Positions 51,166 to 60,531 of a stretch of 64,000 nucleotides of DNA are shown here, in pieces (within the stretch, counting starts at the first letter, position 1; each line of letters starts with the position of its first letter). The DNA is from Ostreococcus mediterraneus (Eukaryota > Chlorophyta > Mamiellophyceae > Mamiellales > Bathycoccaceae), in NCBI GenBank assembly GCA_012295225.1, contig WMKK01000010.1:558001-622000 (forward strand). Reading direction: 5' to 3'. Below the pieces are notes generated by a model. That model was not told the DNA's origin, did not search any database, and saw only the letters and a list, made by a program, of their open reading frames with translations. Made by a program: the position numbers and the translations under genes.

Positions 51166-51858
51166 ATGGCGGACGCGCGCGCGAGAGACCCGTACTACGT
51201 CGTTCGCGATGACATTAACGGCGCGATCACCGACGCGCGGGCGCGGGTGACGAGCGGAGCGACGACGACGACGACGAGCGTTTTAAAAGAGGATGCCGAG
51301 GCGTTGGAATGGGAAATAGACGAGCTCGCGCGGTCGATAGACATTGCCGAGCGCGACCGCACGCGGTTCAAGTTGGATGATGAAGAGATACGCGCGCGGC
51401 GTCGGTGGGTGGAGCAATCGCGCGGGAAGGTGCGCGAGTTGATGGAGGTTATCGACGCGCGGGCGAGGCGAGAGTCAAACGCGGTGGCGCTTGCGGCGAC
51501 GTCGGCGTCGGCGATGGCGACGAGAGGGCACGATGGACACGCCGCGAGCGAAGCTGGGTTTGATGATCATCAGCAGTTACTCGTTCGCGGGCAAGACCAT
51601 GATTTGGATGATATTTCCGAGAGCATTACGCGCATCGGACAAGTCGGGTTGACGATTGGCGAAGAGTTGGCGTCGCAATCGCGAATGTTGGAGGAATTAG
51701 ACAACGACGTGAGCGGAGTTAACGCGCGATTAGCAGCGGCGCAGAGGAAAATGGAAACTGTGCTCAAGCAGGCGGGTATACGCGGGCAGTTGTGCGTGAT
51801 TTTATTCTTGACGGTGATTTTGGTGATCTTGTTTTACGTCGCCGTCGGCAACGCGTGA
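51166..51858 (+). CDS. Syntaxin-6/SYP61-like Qc-SNARE
   Basis: A 230-residue tail-anchored SNARE. The N-terminal STX6-type helical domain (RDPYYVVRDDINGAITDARARV...) is followed by a SNARE heptad region (~135-195: DDISESITRIGQVGLTIGEELASQSRMLEELDNDVSGVNARLAAAQRKMETVLKQ) with the ionic-layer Gln in SQSRMLEELDNDV, and a C-terminal membrane anchor (GQLCVILFLTVILVILFYVAVGNA). The family acts at trans-Golgi and endosomes. The start is the ATG at 51166. Confidence 0.92.
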   Translation: MADARARDPYYVVRDDINGAITDARARVTSGATTTTTSVLKEDAEALEWEIDELARSIDIAERDRTRFKLDDEEIRARRRWVEQSRGKVRELMEVIDARARRESNAVALAATSASAMATRGHDGHAASEAGFDDHQQLLVRGQDHDLDDISESITRIGQVGLTIGEELASQSRMLEELDNDVSGVNARLAAAQRKMETVLKQAGIRGQLCVILFLTVILVILFYVAVGNA

Positions 51859-51955
51859 CGAGCGATAAACCTGTAAACACATCCATGACGTATTGCTACT
51901 AATGTTATATACATGCACAACGCTAAGGCGCCAATAATTCTACACACCACGCGCG

Positions 51956-52708
51956 TCACAACACCGTGGTCGTGTGCCACCGCGTCGTCCCCGCGGCGCG
52001 CACGGCGTCGTCCACCGCGCGCTCGGCGTCTTCAAATCCCACATCTATCGTCTCAAACCCCCGCTCGCGCATCACCTCGCACAACCTATCGAACACATCC
52101 TCGCGTCTATACCCTCGCTCGCGCAATGTCGTCACAAATTCCCCGTGTGCGCGCCCTGAGCGATACTCGGGTGCCCGAGCCGGCTGCTTCAACAACGCCA
52201 TCGACGCCTCGTCGTAGTCGTATAAAAACGACGTGTGATGCAGAAATCGCCCCTTGGTGATCGCCTGCGCGTTGCCACCAAACTTAAACGCACCATCAAA
52301 CACGTAATCGTTCTCGCGCACGGCAAACGTACCGCAGCGATCGAACACGCGCGCGTACACGTCCCCCGTCGCTTGCATCGCGTCCCGCGGATACGTCGCC
52401 TTTGGGTCCAACCCCACGCACGCGCTCGCCACGCACACGCTGACAAACATCGTGTCGCGATCGACGACGACGGTACCACCGCCGGTGAAGCGGCGAATGA
52501 GATCGACGCCTCGCGCGCGCGCAGCGTCGACGTGGACGAGCGATGCTCCGCCATCGCGCGCGCTCACACCCATGACGATGGACGTGCGCGACGCGCCATC
52601 GGCGCACACGAGCCAGTTCGCGTCCGCGCGGTGGCGCAGCAAGCCTTCTTCGAGGCGCAGGCAGCGCGCGACGTCCACGCGCGACGCGCGCACGACGTGT
52701 AGGCGCAT
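51956..52708 (-). CDS. Lipoate-protein ligase (LplA/LIPT family)
   Basis: A 250-residue protein with the biotin/lipoate ligase fold: RRFTGGGTVVVDRDTMFVSV (the RRxxGGG signature) and the lipoyl-AMP-binding block NDYVFDGAFKFGGNAQAITKGRFLHHTSFLYDYD (with the conserved Lys in FKFGG and in ITKGR). It lacks the C-terminal accessory domain of bacterial LplA, like eukaryotic LIPT1/LPLA relatives. Lipoate ligases attach lipoate to 2-oxoacid dehydrogenases and GcvH in organelles. No long presequence is obvious. It is a fairly short member; the call is good for the fold but the exact role (ligase or lipoyltransferase) is not certain. Confidence 0.85.
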   Translation of the reverse strand: MRLHVVRASRVDVARCLRLEEGLLRHRADANWLVCADGASRTSIVMGVSARDGGASLVHVDAARARGVDLIRRFTGGGTVVVDRDTMFVSVCVASACVGLDPKATYPRDAMQATGDVYARVFDRCGTFAVRENDYVFDGAFKFGGNAQAITKGRFLHHTSFLYDYDEASMALLKQPARAPEYRSGRAHGEFVTTLRERGYRREDVFDRLCEVMRERGFETIDVGFEDAERAVDDAVRAAGTTRWHTTTVL

Positions 52709-52763
52709 GCGCGCGATGCGTTGTGACGACAGTTGGTTGGCGCGTCACACATCGACGCCGTGC

Positions 52764-54092
52764 ATGTCAACAGAGAGCGTGGAGGACAAGGCAGCGCGCG
52801 CGCTGGCGGCGGCGCATGCGTTTCTCGCGCGGTCGCCCGTGCCCAAGCGCGCGCACGCGGCGTCGGCAAAGGCGAACGACGACGGCGTTGATGATGTTGG
52901 AGGTGTTGGAGGGAAACTTTTGAATCTTTCGCGAAGTGATTCGAGCGCGTCGACGAGTGCGTCGGCGCGGGCACCGGTGCGCGCTGACGACGTCGCGCGC
53001 GAGTCGGTTACTATCGCGCGGCGTGACGCGACGGTGGTGTCGAGGAGCGCGAGCGCGGTGTCGTCGACAAAGTCGAGTGGAGCGACGAACGTTGTCGACG
53101 ACGACGAGCGACGGAGCGACGGAGCGGACGACGAGGGTGGGGTGATGTCCCCGGTGCGTGACGCCGATGACGTCATGGATGTGTTCGGCGGCGACGAGGC
53201 GTACCCTGAGCCATCGTTCGGGGATCCGCCAGGGGTGAGACGGGTGAAGGTGATGGATACGCCAAAGTCGGTCAAGTTGGAGCTTTCGAGCGAAAGCGAC
53301 GGAGACGGAGACAAAGACGACGGTGAGGAGGTTGTGCAATCGCCCGGGCCCATGGAGGAGCATAAGTATAAACTAGATTCTACGGTGAGGGTGCTGGACG
53401 TTCAAGAGATGAGCTCGGAATCAGAGGGTGTGTTTGCGAGGGCGATTGAACGCGAACGTCTTGAGAAATCGATGGAGGCGACGTCTACGCGCTCGAGCGG
53501 CGGCGCGATGACATCTTCTGATGCCGTTGACGTCGATGCGCTGAGTGCACAAGTGAAAACGTTGAGTTTAGAGCTTGAAAGTATGCGTTGGGAGCGCGAA
53601 GCTCTCGAGGCGCGCACGCTTGAAGCGGAGAAGATCGCCGCTGAGGCGCAGGCAAAAACGGTGTCTCAAGCGCTGTCGCCTGAAAATCAGTTGACCAACG
53701 AACAAGTCGCCGCGCTCAAGGCTGAAATTGAGCAAGTTGACTATTTAAAGCGCCTACTTGCGCGCGCAGAGCAAATGCGAAATACGGCGAGGCTGGAGAC
53801 GAAGCAAGCGCGAGACAAGCATGAAAAGGATTTAGAGACGCTTCGCGCCGAGCTGACGACGATGGATGAAGAAATGGAGAATTTGCGACGACGCGTGAAA
53901 AATGACCGCGTCAAGATTGAAGCCATGGAAAAGGCGACGATCGAAGCTGCCGATGAGTTCCGTGCGCTCTATCACCGTCAAGAACTCACCCGTCGTCTTC
54001 TAGGCGCCACGTTTATCGTCATTTTTGCGCTCATTGTGCAATTCGGATTGGCGGGAAACTTGGGCATGATGAAAAACATGTACCAGTATTAG
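52764..54092 (+). CDS. Tail-anchored coiled-coil protein, unknown
   Basis: A 442-residue protein with a Ser/Asp-rich disordered first half and a strong coiled coil (nt ~53540-53960, many Glu/Leu/Lys heptads such as LSLELESMRWEREALEARTLEAEKIAAE). It ends in a single hydrophobic helix (LLGATFIVIFALIVQFGLA) and a short tail GNLGMMKNMYQY, so it is probably tail-anchored, like golgin-type or ER/Golgi tether proteins. I do not recognise a family. Asp-rich and SESD-type patches are candidate casein-kinase sites. The start is the ATG at 52764; an earlier ATG at 52707 is possible. Confidence 0.8.
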   Translation: MSTESVEDKAARALAAAHAFLARSPVPKRAHAASAKANDDGVDDVGGVGGKLLNLSRSDSSASTSASARAPVRADDVARESVTIARRDATVVSRSASAVSSTKSSGATNVVDDDERRSDGADDEGGVMSPVRDADDVMDVFGGDEAYPEPSFGDPPGVRRVKVMDTPKSVKLELSSESDGDGDKDDGEEVVQSPGPMEEHKYKLDSTVRVLDVQEMSSESEGVFARAIERERLEKSMEATSTRSSGGAMTSSDAVDVDALSAQVKTLSLELESMRWEREALEARTLEAEKIAAEAQAKTVSQALSPENQLTNEQVAALKAEIEQVDYLKRLLARAEQMRNTARLETKQARDKHEKDLETLRAELTTMDEEMENLRRRVKNDRVKIEAMEKATIEAADEFRALYHRQELTRRLLGATFIVIFALIVQFGLAGNLGMMKNMYQY

Positions 54093-54148
54093 CATTCGTG
54101 TCCGTGCGTGCGTTGTATTACATGATGACGAACCATTCCAAAAGAACT

Positions 54149-54487
54149 TCAATGCGTGTGCTTCCAATCCAACAACCGCGCGATGGCGTCTTCGCTCAAA
54201 GTCTTCGTCTCTGGCACCAACGTCTTCAACGCCTCGACTTCGCGCGACGCCATCGAGACGCCCGTTTGTACCTCGTGCGCGTGTTTCACCTTGCGCGTCA
54301 ACCGACGAAGGGCTTCGAGATCTTTCTCGTGAAAATACGCCGCCTCAGCGGCGTGGTCGCGCGCTTTTAGGTCTCGCGAAATCGTCGCCCCCGAGTCAGA
54401 CGACGTGGACTCTAAACGGCGGCATCCAGCTCGAAAAAGCAAAGTCGTGCGGCGCGCAAGCGTCGATGTCGGGCGTGTGAGGGACAT
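54149..54487 (-). CDS. Mitochondrial ATP synthase inhibitor IF1-like
   Basis: A 112-residue protein. The N terminus SLTRPTSTLARRTTLLFRAGCRRLEST is a mitochondrial presequence (Arg-rich, no acidic residues). The core RDHAAEAAYFHEKDLEALRRLTRKVK matches the IF1 minimal inhibitory segment (AxExxYFxxKDxExLxxLxxK). IF1 stops F1 from hydrolysing ATP when the proton force falls. The rest is an unremarkable helix. The frame is open upstream to 54628 but lacks a sensible presequence there, so the ATG at 54487 is preferred. Confidence 0.8.
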   Translation of the reverse strand: MSLTRPTSTLARRTTLLFRAGCRRLESTSSDSGATISRDLKARDHAAEAAYFHEKDLEALRRLTRKVKHAHEVQTGVSMASREVEALKTLVPETKTLSEDAIARLLDWKHTH

Positions 54488-54693
54488 GTGTGCGCGATGT
54501 GTTTGTCGTGTGTGATCGTGGTCGTGTAGTCGCGCGCAGGACGTTCGCGAGGCGTGAAGTGACGGGTTGACTTCGGCGCCATCAGGTGAGCACCTTGAGG
54601 TGCCCACCGCGCCCGCGTCGTTCGACACGTGTGCGACGACGTAGGAAGAGACTCGATGTCTATATGTAATGATGGTGATGATGTTATTTAGAC

Positions 54694-56346
54694 TTACGGC
54701 GACGCTTGACCGAGCGGGGCGACGTCTTCAATTGGACCAGATCGAATGAAGTCGGCCCAGTAGTTTGGCATGAGTAACGCAAGGATGTGCGGCTCGGTGT
54801 TGCGTTCGAGTGCGACTTCAAGCGTGAGGGTTTCTTCTAGCAAGTTTTCGAGGTTCGTGCGGACTTTGGAGAACATTGGACCGAGAGTTTGAGCGGCGCG
54901 AGAAGCATCAGCTGGGGAGAGCCAGAGGTGCTCGCGCAACGCGGGTAAAGAGCCACCCTGCGCACCTCTGAGCGAATTCAGCTGCGACGTCAACACTTGA
55001 CGCAACGATGAGGCTTCTTTCAAGAGTTGCTTGCATTCGTCCGTGTCCCCATCGGCGCGACACGCGCGTCCGAATAATCCCGCCAACAAATATTGCACTT
55101 GCTTTGTGCCTCGATCTTGCGCGAGACGCTCTAAAATCCAATCCTTGATCATAACAGACTCCGAAGGACGCTGCCACAACACGTTCGTCAACAACAACGT
55201 ATCAAATTCACTCACTTCGTCACGCCCATTGGTATATGCCGCGACGCGCAAGAGTTGCACGGCTTTGAGAAGGCGTCTATCGGACACGTACACTGGCGGT
55301 TCACACTTTTCTTGTAAAAACGTACGCAAGTCGGAGATGAGCTCAATCACATTCGACGGCACGGTGGTGTTCTCCGCGGCTTCGTAGCGAATATTGGAAA
55401 AGTCTTCAGGCCGAAGCACAACGGTGGCTTCACCAGCGCCGCCCGCGCGTGCGCCGATGGCGGTTTCACCTTTGAGCGCCAACAATTTTCCAAGTCCCGC
55501 AGCGCTCACTTGCTCCACACTCGACCGAAGCAAGAAACGATCGTACAACGCATCTAATTCCTCGCTTTCTGGTAATTCGTTCGATGCGCCGACCAAGCAC
55601 AACAACGGCACATTAATTCGTTCGCTTCCGTTGTCAAACAAACGCTCGTTCAAGATGGTCAACAACGAGTTAAGAATCGCGCTATTCGCCTTGAAAATCT
55701 CATCCACGAACGCCACGTTCGCCGTGGGCAAGTACCCGTCGATTTGACGCACGTACTGGTCGTTTTCCAACCCACGCATACTCAACGGCCCGAATAACTC
55801 TTCGGGCACTGAAAAACGCGTCAACAAGCGCTCAAAAAACAACCCCCCATCGCACAACGCGCTCAAACGCCGTCCAAGCTCAGACTTTGCCGTCCCCGGC
55901 GGACCAAGCAAAAGCAAATGCTCACCACAACACGCTGCAAGTAATAATAACCGAACTTCGGTCTCACGCTCGACTAATCCATACTCTAAACTCGCCGTCG
56001 CGCGCTTCACCTTGTCCATCAACGCCGATCGCGCGTCGCCAGCCGCGCCCGCACCCGCACCCGCACCCACCGTCGCCGCCCCGCTCGCCACGCCCGACGA
56101 CGACGAAGACGCATTAATGCTCTCCAAAACTTCCCGCACGCGCCCGCGCACGGCGTCCTCCTCGGCAGAAATCGCGGCATCTTGTTCGCGTTGTTTCACC
56201 TTCCACTCCGGCTCGGCGCACGGCGCACGCATCGCCCGCCGTCCGCGCATCGATGCGCCGCGCGCGCGAGACACCGCGCAGGATCGATGCGTCGCCGTCG
56301 TCGCCGTCGTCGTCATCGCCCGCGTCGTCGTCGCCGTCGTCGACAT
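54694..56346 (-). CDS. MoxR/RavA-like AAA+ ATPase
   Basis: A 550-residue protein with a Ser/Thr-rich transit-like N terminus. The MoxR-type AAA+ core (~105-330) has Walker A GPPGTAKSELGRRL, VPEELFGPLSMRGLE, Walker B NVAFVDEIFKANSAILNSLLTILNERLF, sensor 1 VGASNELPES and ALYDRFLLR (arginine finger). The C-terminal part (~330-550) is helical, as in RavA, and contains VYVSDRRLLKAVQLLRVAAYTNGRDEVSEFDTLLLTNVLWQRP (lid, sensor-2-like). Bacterial RavA works with a VWA protein (ViaA) to assemble metalloproteins; no VWA gene lies nearby. Plastid targeting is inferred. It is divergent from the PsbP-like gene, 111 bp apart. Confidence 0.85.
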   Translation of the reverse strand: MSTTATTTRAMTTTATTATHRSCAVSRARGASMRGRRAMRAPCAEPEWKVKQREQDAAISAEEDAVRGRVREVLESINASSSSSGVASGAATVGAGAGAGAAGDARSALMDKVKRATASLEYGLVERETEVRLLLLAACCGEHLLLLGPPGTAKSELGRRLSALCDGGLFFERLLTRFSVPEELFGPLSMRGLENDQYVRQIDGYLPTANVAFVDEIFKANSAILNSLLTILNERLFDNGSERINVPLLCLVGASNELPESEELDALYDRFLLRSSVEQVSAAGLGKLLALKGETAIGARAGGAGEATVVLRPEDFSNIRYEAAENTTVPSNVIELISDLRTFLQEKCEPPVYVSDRRLLKAVQLLRVAAYTNGRDEVSEFDTLLLTNVLWQRPSESVMIKDWILERLAQDRGTKQVQYLLAGLFGRACRADGDTDECKQLLKEASSLRQVLTSQLNSLRGAQGGSLPALREHLWLSPADASRAAQTLGPMFSKVRTNLENLLEETLTLEVALERNTEPHILALLMPNYWADFIRSGPIEDVAPLGQASP

Positions 56347-56360
56347 GGCGCGAGAGATTC

Positions 56361-56393
56361 TGACGTCATCATCTGGATAGGCTTTTGACGTCA
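56361..56393. promoter_or_regulatory. Twin TGACGTCA sites between RavA-like and PsbP-like genes
   Basis: Two exact CRE/bZIP palindromes (56361-56368 and 56386-56393), 25 bases apart, lie inside the 111-bp divergent promoter of two probable plastid genes. They suggest joint bZIP control; binding is inferred. Confidence 0.55.
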
Positions 56394-56457
56394 CGCGCGC
56401 GCATTCGTCTCGTCACACTCCGACGCGGCGCCGCACGCCATCGCGCGCGCGCTCGAG

Positions 56458-57258
56458 ATGATTTCCACGCGGTGCTTGGCGATGCCGACGCGCGCGATGT
56501 CGACGCCGTCGTCCTCGACGTCGTCGTCGACGGCGAAAGCCACGAAGAGAGACCACGCGTCTCGTGACTCGACGATGAGGACATCGATGACGACGTCGCG
56601 TCGCGTCGTCGCGTTCGCGCCTGTGTTGGCGTCGCTCGCATGCGCGGTGTCGCCATCGTTGGCGGCGATCGCGACGCGCGTGATCACGATTGATGGCCAA
56701 GCGAACGAGCGTTGGGTGAAGATTGACGCGACGGTGAACGTGCCAGAGTCTTGGGCGACGCGTCCCGGTCAGCGCGCGAAATCGAGCGCGTATGTGATGT
56801 ACACCGATACGTACGGGCCGAATAATCGATGGACGTGGCTGTCGCCCAAGTTATCCGATGACGGTGTCGTGGAGGCGAACGCGTTGGCGCTTACGGTGCA
56901 ATCGAAAGCTGGACTCGAATCCATCGAAGACTTTGGAGCCATTGAGAAGATTGAACCCGCGCGCGCGTTTGGATTTGAACTCGAAGGTTTGAGTGCGGCG
57001 GATGTCGTGAAGTCAACCACGCGGACGGATAAAGGAGGGCAAAAGTATTACCAGTGGGAGCTCGATAACGGAGAGAATTTTTTTGGGATGGTTGCGTGCG
57101 TATCGGGCGGGGCGTTGTACGCTTTTGTCATCGAAGCGGCGAGCGACAAGTTTAAAGAGTCTTCGAGCACGTATCGCGCGGTGATTGATTCGTTCACCGT
57201 GGCTAAGGTGGATGAATCGCGCAACGACATGAGCAGCCGCATTTACGAAAACCGTTGA
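56458..57258 (+). CDS. PsbP-like thylakoid-lumen protein
   Basis: A 266-residue protein. The Ser/Thr-rich N terminus plus a hydrophobic stretch (VVAFAPVLASLACAVSPSLAA) form a bipartite lumen signal with an AxA site near SLAA. The mature part has the PsbP fold signature: WVKIDATVNVPESWAT, RWTWLSPKLSDDGVVEAN, VQSKAGLESIEDFGAIEKIEPARAFGFELEG, and KYYQWELDNGENFFGMVACVSGGALYAFVIEAASDKFKESSSTYRAVIDSFTV. PsbP and its PPD/PPL relatives serve photosystem II and other lumen complexes; this is one of the PPD type, role unspecified. The ATG at 56458 is preferred for the longer, bipartite signal; 56575 is the other option. Confidence 0.85.
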   Translation: MISTRCLAMPTRAMSTPSSSTSSSTAKATKRDHASRDSTMRTSMTTSRRVVAFAPVLASLACAVSPSLAAIATRVITIDGQANERWVKIDATVNVPESWATRPGQRAKSSAYVMYTDTYGPNNRWTWLSPKLSDDGVVEANALALTVQSKAGLESIEDFGAIEKIEPARAFGFELEGLSAADVVKSTTRTDKGGQKYYQWELDNGENFFGMVACVSGGALYAFVIEAASDKFKESSSTYRAVIDSFTVAKVDESRNDMSSRIYENR

Positions 57259-57311
57259 TTTAGTTTTGATTTTGAGCGTGTAATACGAGTACAGTTGGAT
57301 ACAATGTGAAG

Positions 57312-57374
57312 GTAGGCTAGGAATGACGAGACATGCGTGCTTCGTGTGTTCTAGGGAATCGTCATCGAGCCTAC
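57312..57374. other. Compound hairpin between converging PsbP-like and PfkB genes
   Basis: GTAGGCT (57312-57318) pairs with AGCCTAC (57368-57374) and ATGACGA (57323-57329) with TCGTCAT (57359-57365), leaving a small internal loop. It starts 54 bases after the PsbP-like stop and lies 29 bases after the PfkB stop on the other strand. Confidence 0.5.
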
Positions 57375-57402
57375 GCGCGCGCGCGAATGATTTTAAGCTC
57401 AC

Positions 57403-58725
57403 CTAAACCACTTGGACGGGATCAACCAAACGACGCGCGATGGCGTCTTTCAATACGCTGAGCGCCGCAGACGCCGCGACTTTGGATACACCACGCGTCT
57501 TCCCCGTCGCACCTTGGTTTAATAAATCTAACACTGTTTCCGCTCTTGCGACGTTTCTACCAGCCCCGACGTTCATCGCGGTAGCGCTCCCAACGTGCGT
57601 GGCGAGCGTCACCGTCGTTTCCAACGCTTCGCCGATGTCGAGAGACGCGTCTGCTCTAGCGCGCAGGTAGCCTAAAACGTAAGCCGCCGCGCTGCTATCG
57701 CCGCAACCGACGGTGTCGCCAACTTTGACTTCTGGACAGCCGACTGCTACAGCGTGACCGTCGCGCGTGACGAGCAACGCTCCCGCAGGCCCGCGCTTGA
57801 CGACGACCCATTCGGCGGCGGAATTTGGATAGTTGAAAATCGCCTCGGCAAAACTTTCAGGTGAGCTATTTAAATCAACACCAGTCAAAGCCGCGAGTTC
57901 TTCTTCCGTCGCGAGCACGACATCTGCGTTGGTCAACGCCACGTTCAGCGCCTCCAACCTCGACGCGTTGGTTTCGTCCACAAATGTAAACGCACGCGGT
58001 CCTGGATCAAAGAACACTCCAGCGCCATTCGACTTCGCCAACGCCAACGCTTGCTTGACCGCGCGCGGTTTTAATTCGTCGAACACGAATCCATTCACGA
58101 ACACCGCTCGACACTGCCTCAAAACCTCTCTCGCTTCATTGGACACATCACTCACGTCGCGCATTAAAGGCCACGGTCCCAAATCGTACCGCGAACAAAA
58201 CGCGTGCGCCCCAGCGCCGTCGCTCAACACGAAACAAATCAAAGTCTCCGCCAACGCACTCACGCGTGCGCCATCATCTCCTGGTATTAATTCTACGTGA
58301 TCCACACCCTCGACTGCGAGCTCGTCAATCAAAAACTTCCCGTAGACGTCTCCGCCGACGTGCCCGGCGCACGTCGCTCGCAATCCGAGCCGAGCCGCGG
58401 CAATAACAAAGTTACAGTTCCCACCAAGCTCCCAAGAATCGCGTTCAGGTGCTGTCTTCGCAATCGTATCAAGCATTTTCTTTGTCTTTAACGCGCCTTC
58501 CTCGGGAATGGGTGCAGGTGGGAGCAACACGTCCACGCACAAGTTTCCCAACGCCACGACGTCGTAGCCATCCAACGGGACATCATCTTTTGTCGCCAGC
58601 ACGCGCACCTCGGCGCGCCTTGGACGCTCATCGACGCTCGCGCGCACACACGATTGCTCAACGTATCGTCTCGTGACGGAATGACACGACGCGCGTATCG
58701 TCGCGCATCCAAACGACGCGATCAT
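57403..58725 (-). CDS. PfkB-family carbohydrate kinase, plastid-targeted
   Basis: A 440-residue protein. After a ~50-residue transit-like N terminus it has VALGNLCVDVLLPPAP, the substrate-side block WELGGNCNFVIAAARLGLRATCAGHVGGDVYGKFL (PfkB signature 1), FDPGPRAFTF, and the anion-hole/catalytic signature VKVGDTVGCGDSSAAAYVLGYL (DTVGCGD; the catalytic Asp present). This is the ribokinase/adenosine-kinase fold. The substrate is not determined by sequence; plant members with this N-terminal pattern include plastid PfkB proteins. The start is the ATG at 58725 (MIASFGCATIRAS). Confidence 0.88.
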   Translation of the reverse strand: MIASFGCATIRASCHSVTRRYVEQSCVRASVDERPRRAEVRVLATKDDVPLDGYDVVALGNLCVDVLLPPAPIPEEGALKTKKMLDTIAKTAPERDSWELGGNCNFVIAAARLGLRATCAGHVGGDVYGKFLIDELAVEGVDHVELIPGDDGARVSALAETLICFVLSDGAGAHAFCSRYDLGPWPLMRDVSDVSNEAREVLRQCRAVFVNGFVFDELKPRAVKQALALAKSNGAGVFFDPGPRAFTFVDETNASRLEALNVALTNADVVLATEEELAALTGVDLNSSPESFAEAIFNYPNSAAEWVVVKRGPAGALLVTRDGHAVAVGCPEVKVGDTVGCGDSSAAAYVLGYLRARADASLDIGEALETTVTLATHVGSATAMNVGAGRNVARAETVLDLLNQGATGKTRGVSKVAASAALSVLKDAIARRLVDPVQVV

Positions 58726-58941
58726 GATTTCAGCCAACCACCCGAAAGATATTCACCAGACTTTTGCTCCTCGCCGTCGTCGTCGCCGTCGTCGTCGCGC
58801 GCGAATCGCCGCTGGTTCGATATGCACTAAATGACTCGCGTTAGGTCGATCAGTCGATCGTGGCGGTGACGGGAGATGCGCGCTACGGCGACGCGCGCGC
58901 GCGAGTGTGAGGGAGGGGTACCGACGTCGCACGTTACAACA

Positions 58942-60531
58942 CTAAATGAGCGAACCACCGGCAAAGGGGGACTTGGGCGCCGCCGAGGACGATGCCGATG
59001 ACTGTGGTTGGGTTTTACCCACGCCGAGATCGGCGGTGAGCGCCGCGAGGGCGTCGATTGGGTCGATTGATTTGTTGGGCGACGCGCTGGCGCGCGGTGG
59101 CGGAGATGGCTTGCCAAAGCTCGCCAAGCCGAATGGATCGGATGACGACGACGAGGGCGGTGCGTGCGCCATGGGTTGCGCCGCATACGGCGCAGTTTGC
59201 GTGTGCGCCGCTGACGAGTGTTGTGGCGGTGGCGCGAACGCAAAGTCGCCCATGAATGATTGGCGCTGCGGCTGCGGCTGCGGCGCCGGGGACGCATTCG
59301 TAAACGCCGCGGCGAACGGGTCGATTGCCGCTTGCGGTTGCATCACCGGTGACGCAGGCACAGGTGCAGACGGCATACCACCGGCGAGTAAATCTAATCC
59401 CGCCCATGGAGATGCCGCGGACGCGGCGGGTGCGGGCGCGGTGACCGCGGGAGCGGGAGCGGCGAGACCGCCGAGTAAATCGTCGATGCTCGACGTCGCG
59501 GGCGCTGCGGCGTTGAATCCCGGCACTGCCGCCGCCACGGGAGCGCCAGATGCGTAGTTAATCGCCGCCGTCGACGCATTCTTCGCGCGTGGTGGTGGCG
59601 CGAACGCGGGAATAGCGCCTGTAAATGCTGCTGCCGTTTGTTGAGGCGCCGCGACGTCGCGGAAAATAATCTTTGGCGCGGCGTTTGGACGGGCGTCTTC
59701 GTCGTCGCTAGAATCATTCGCAGTACTCTCCGTGGTTGGCGCGCTCGCTGGTATCGGTGCTGGCATCGGTACGGACGCAAACGACGGCGCCGACGCGTCC
59801 ACGGTCTGTTCCATCTGGTTCTTCACCGGAGGCACGCGCACTTGGTCCCACTGCGACGGCGTCGTCGGCGCGGTCGTCGCGGCTGGCGTCGGCGCCTCGT
59901 ACGCGCTCCGACCACCTACCGACGCCGACGCACTAACGCTGCCTCTGTAACCATCATCGAATGATGAGGACGACATCGAAGTCGACCGATTTCGCGCCTG
60001 TTCGCTCGACATCCCGCTATACTTGCCTCGATTCCGCTCCGCCTTGTCCCGCGCCTCGCGCACCGCCTCGGGGTCGCTCACCAGCGCCAACAACTTCTTC
60101 GCCTTCTCACGCACATTTATGCCCTCATCTCTCCCGCGCTCATCTTTATGCTCAAAACGCATCAAACGCTCTAAATGCCCACTCTGCTTGATATCATTCG
60201 CACACCGTTCGTGTCCTTGCGCGACGAGAAACTCGCAACACGTCAACGCCTTGTAACACTGTCGCCACCGCTCGCCATCGCACGCCCGCATGCGCTCCTC
60301 CAACACCCGCCACACCGTCTCCCGCCACACCCCACTCGGACCATCCAACGTCAACCGCGCCATCGCGCGCAATTCCTCGCCGTGCGGCCCCCACTTCGCG
60401 CTCGACGTCGCATCGCGCACCAGCGCCTCGTCCTCGCTGATGCCTCGCCAGGCGTTCACTTTCTTCTTCGCCGCGTGCTTCACGGTGTCCGGAAGCGCGT
60501 TCGACGCCGCATCCTTGATCGCGGCGAACAT
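58942..60531 (-). CDS. ENTH-domain (epsin-like) protein
   Basis: A 529-residue protein. An ENTH domain occupies the first ~150 residues (FAAIKDAASNALPDTVKHAAKKKVNAWRG, LVRDATSSAKWGPHGEELRAMARLT, YKALTCCEFLVAQGHERCANDIKQSGHLERLMRFEHKDERGRDEGINVREKAKKLLALV), as in plant EPSIN and yeast Ent proteins. The rest is a long Ala/Pro/Gln disordered tail with FAFAPPP, LLGGL and DPFAAAF-type motifs, which resemble clathrin and adaptor hooks. It binds phosphoinositides and helps form clathrin-coated vesicles. The ATG at 60531 gives the ENTH start; an upstream ATG (60594) adds 21 residues. It shares a divergent promoter with the gene at 60977. Confidence 0.9.
   Translation of the reverse strand: MFAAIKDAASNALPDTVKHAAKKKVNAWRGISEDEALVRDATSSAKWGPHGEELRAMARLTLDGPSGVWRETVWRVLEERMRACDGERWRQCYKALTCCEFLVAQGHERCANDIKQSGHLERLMRFEHKDERGRDEGINVREKAKKLLALVSDPEAVREARDKAERNRGKYSGMSSEQARNRSTSMSSSSFDDGYRGSVSASASVGGRSAYEAPTPAATTAPTTPSQWDQVRVPPVKNQMEQTVDASAPSFASVPMPAPIPASAPTTESTANDSSDDEDARPNAAPKIIFRDVAAPQQTAAAFTGAIPAFAPPPRAKNASTAAINYASGAPVAAAVPGFNAAAPATSSIDDLLGGLAAPAPAVTAPAPAASAASPWAGLDLLAGGMPSAPVPASPVMQPQAAIDPFAAAFTNASPAPQPQPQRQSFMGDFAFAPPPQHSSAAHTQTAPYAAQPMAHAPPSSSSSDPFGLASFGKPSPPPRASASPNKSIDPIDALAALTADLGVGKTQPQSSASSSAAPKSPFAGGSLI

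Noticed and set aside
56391-56687. Minus-strand 98-residue frame opposite the PsbP-like signal peptide
   Set aside because: Reasonable composition, but it is antisense to a fitting bipartite lumen signal and has no recognisable domain.
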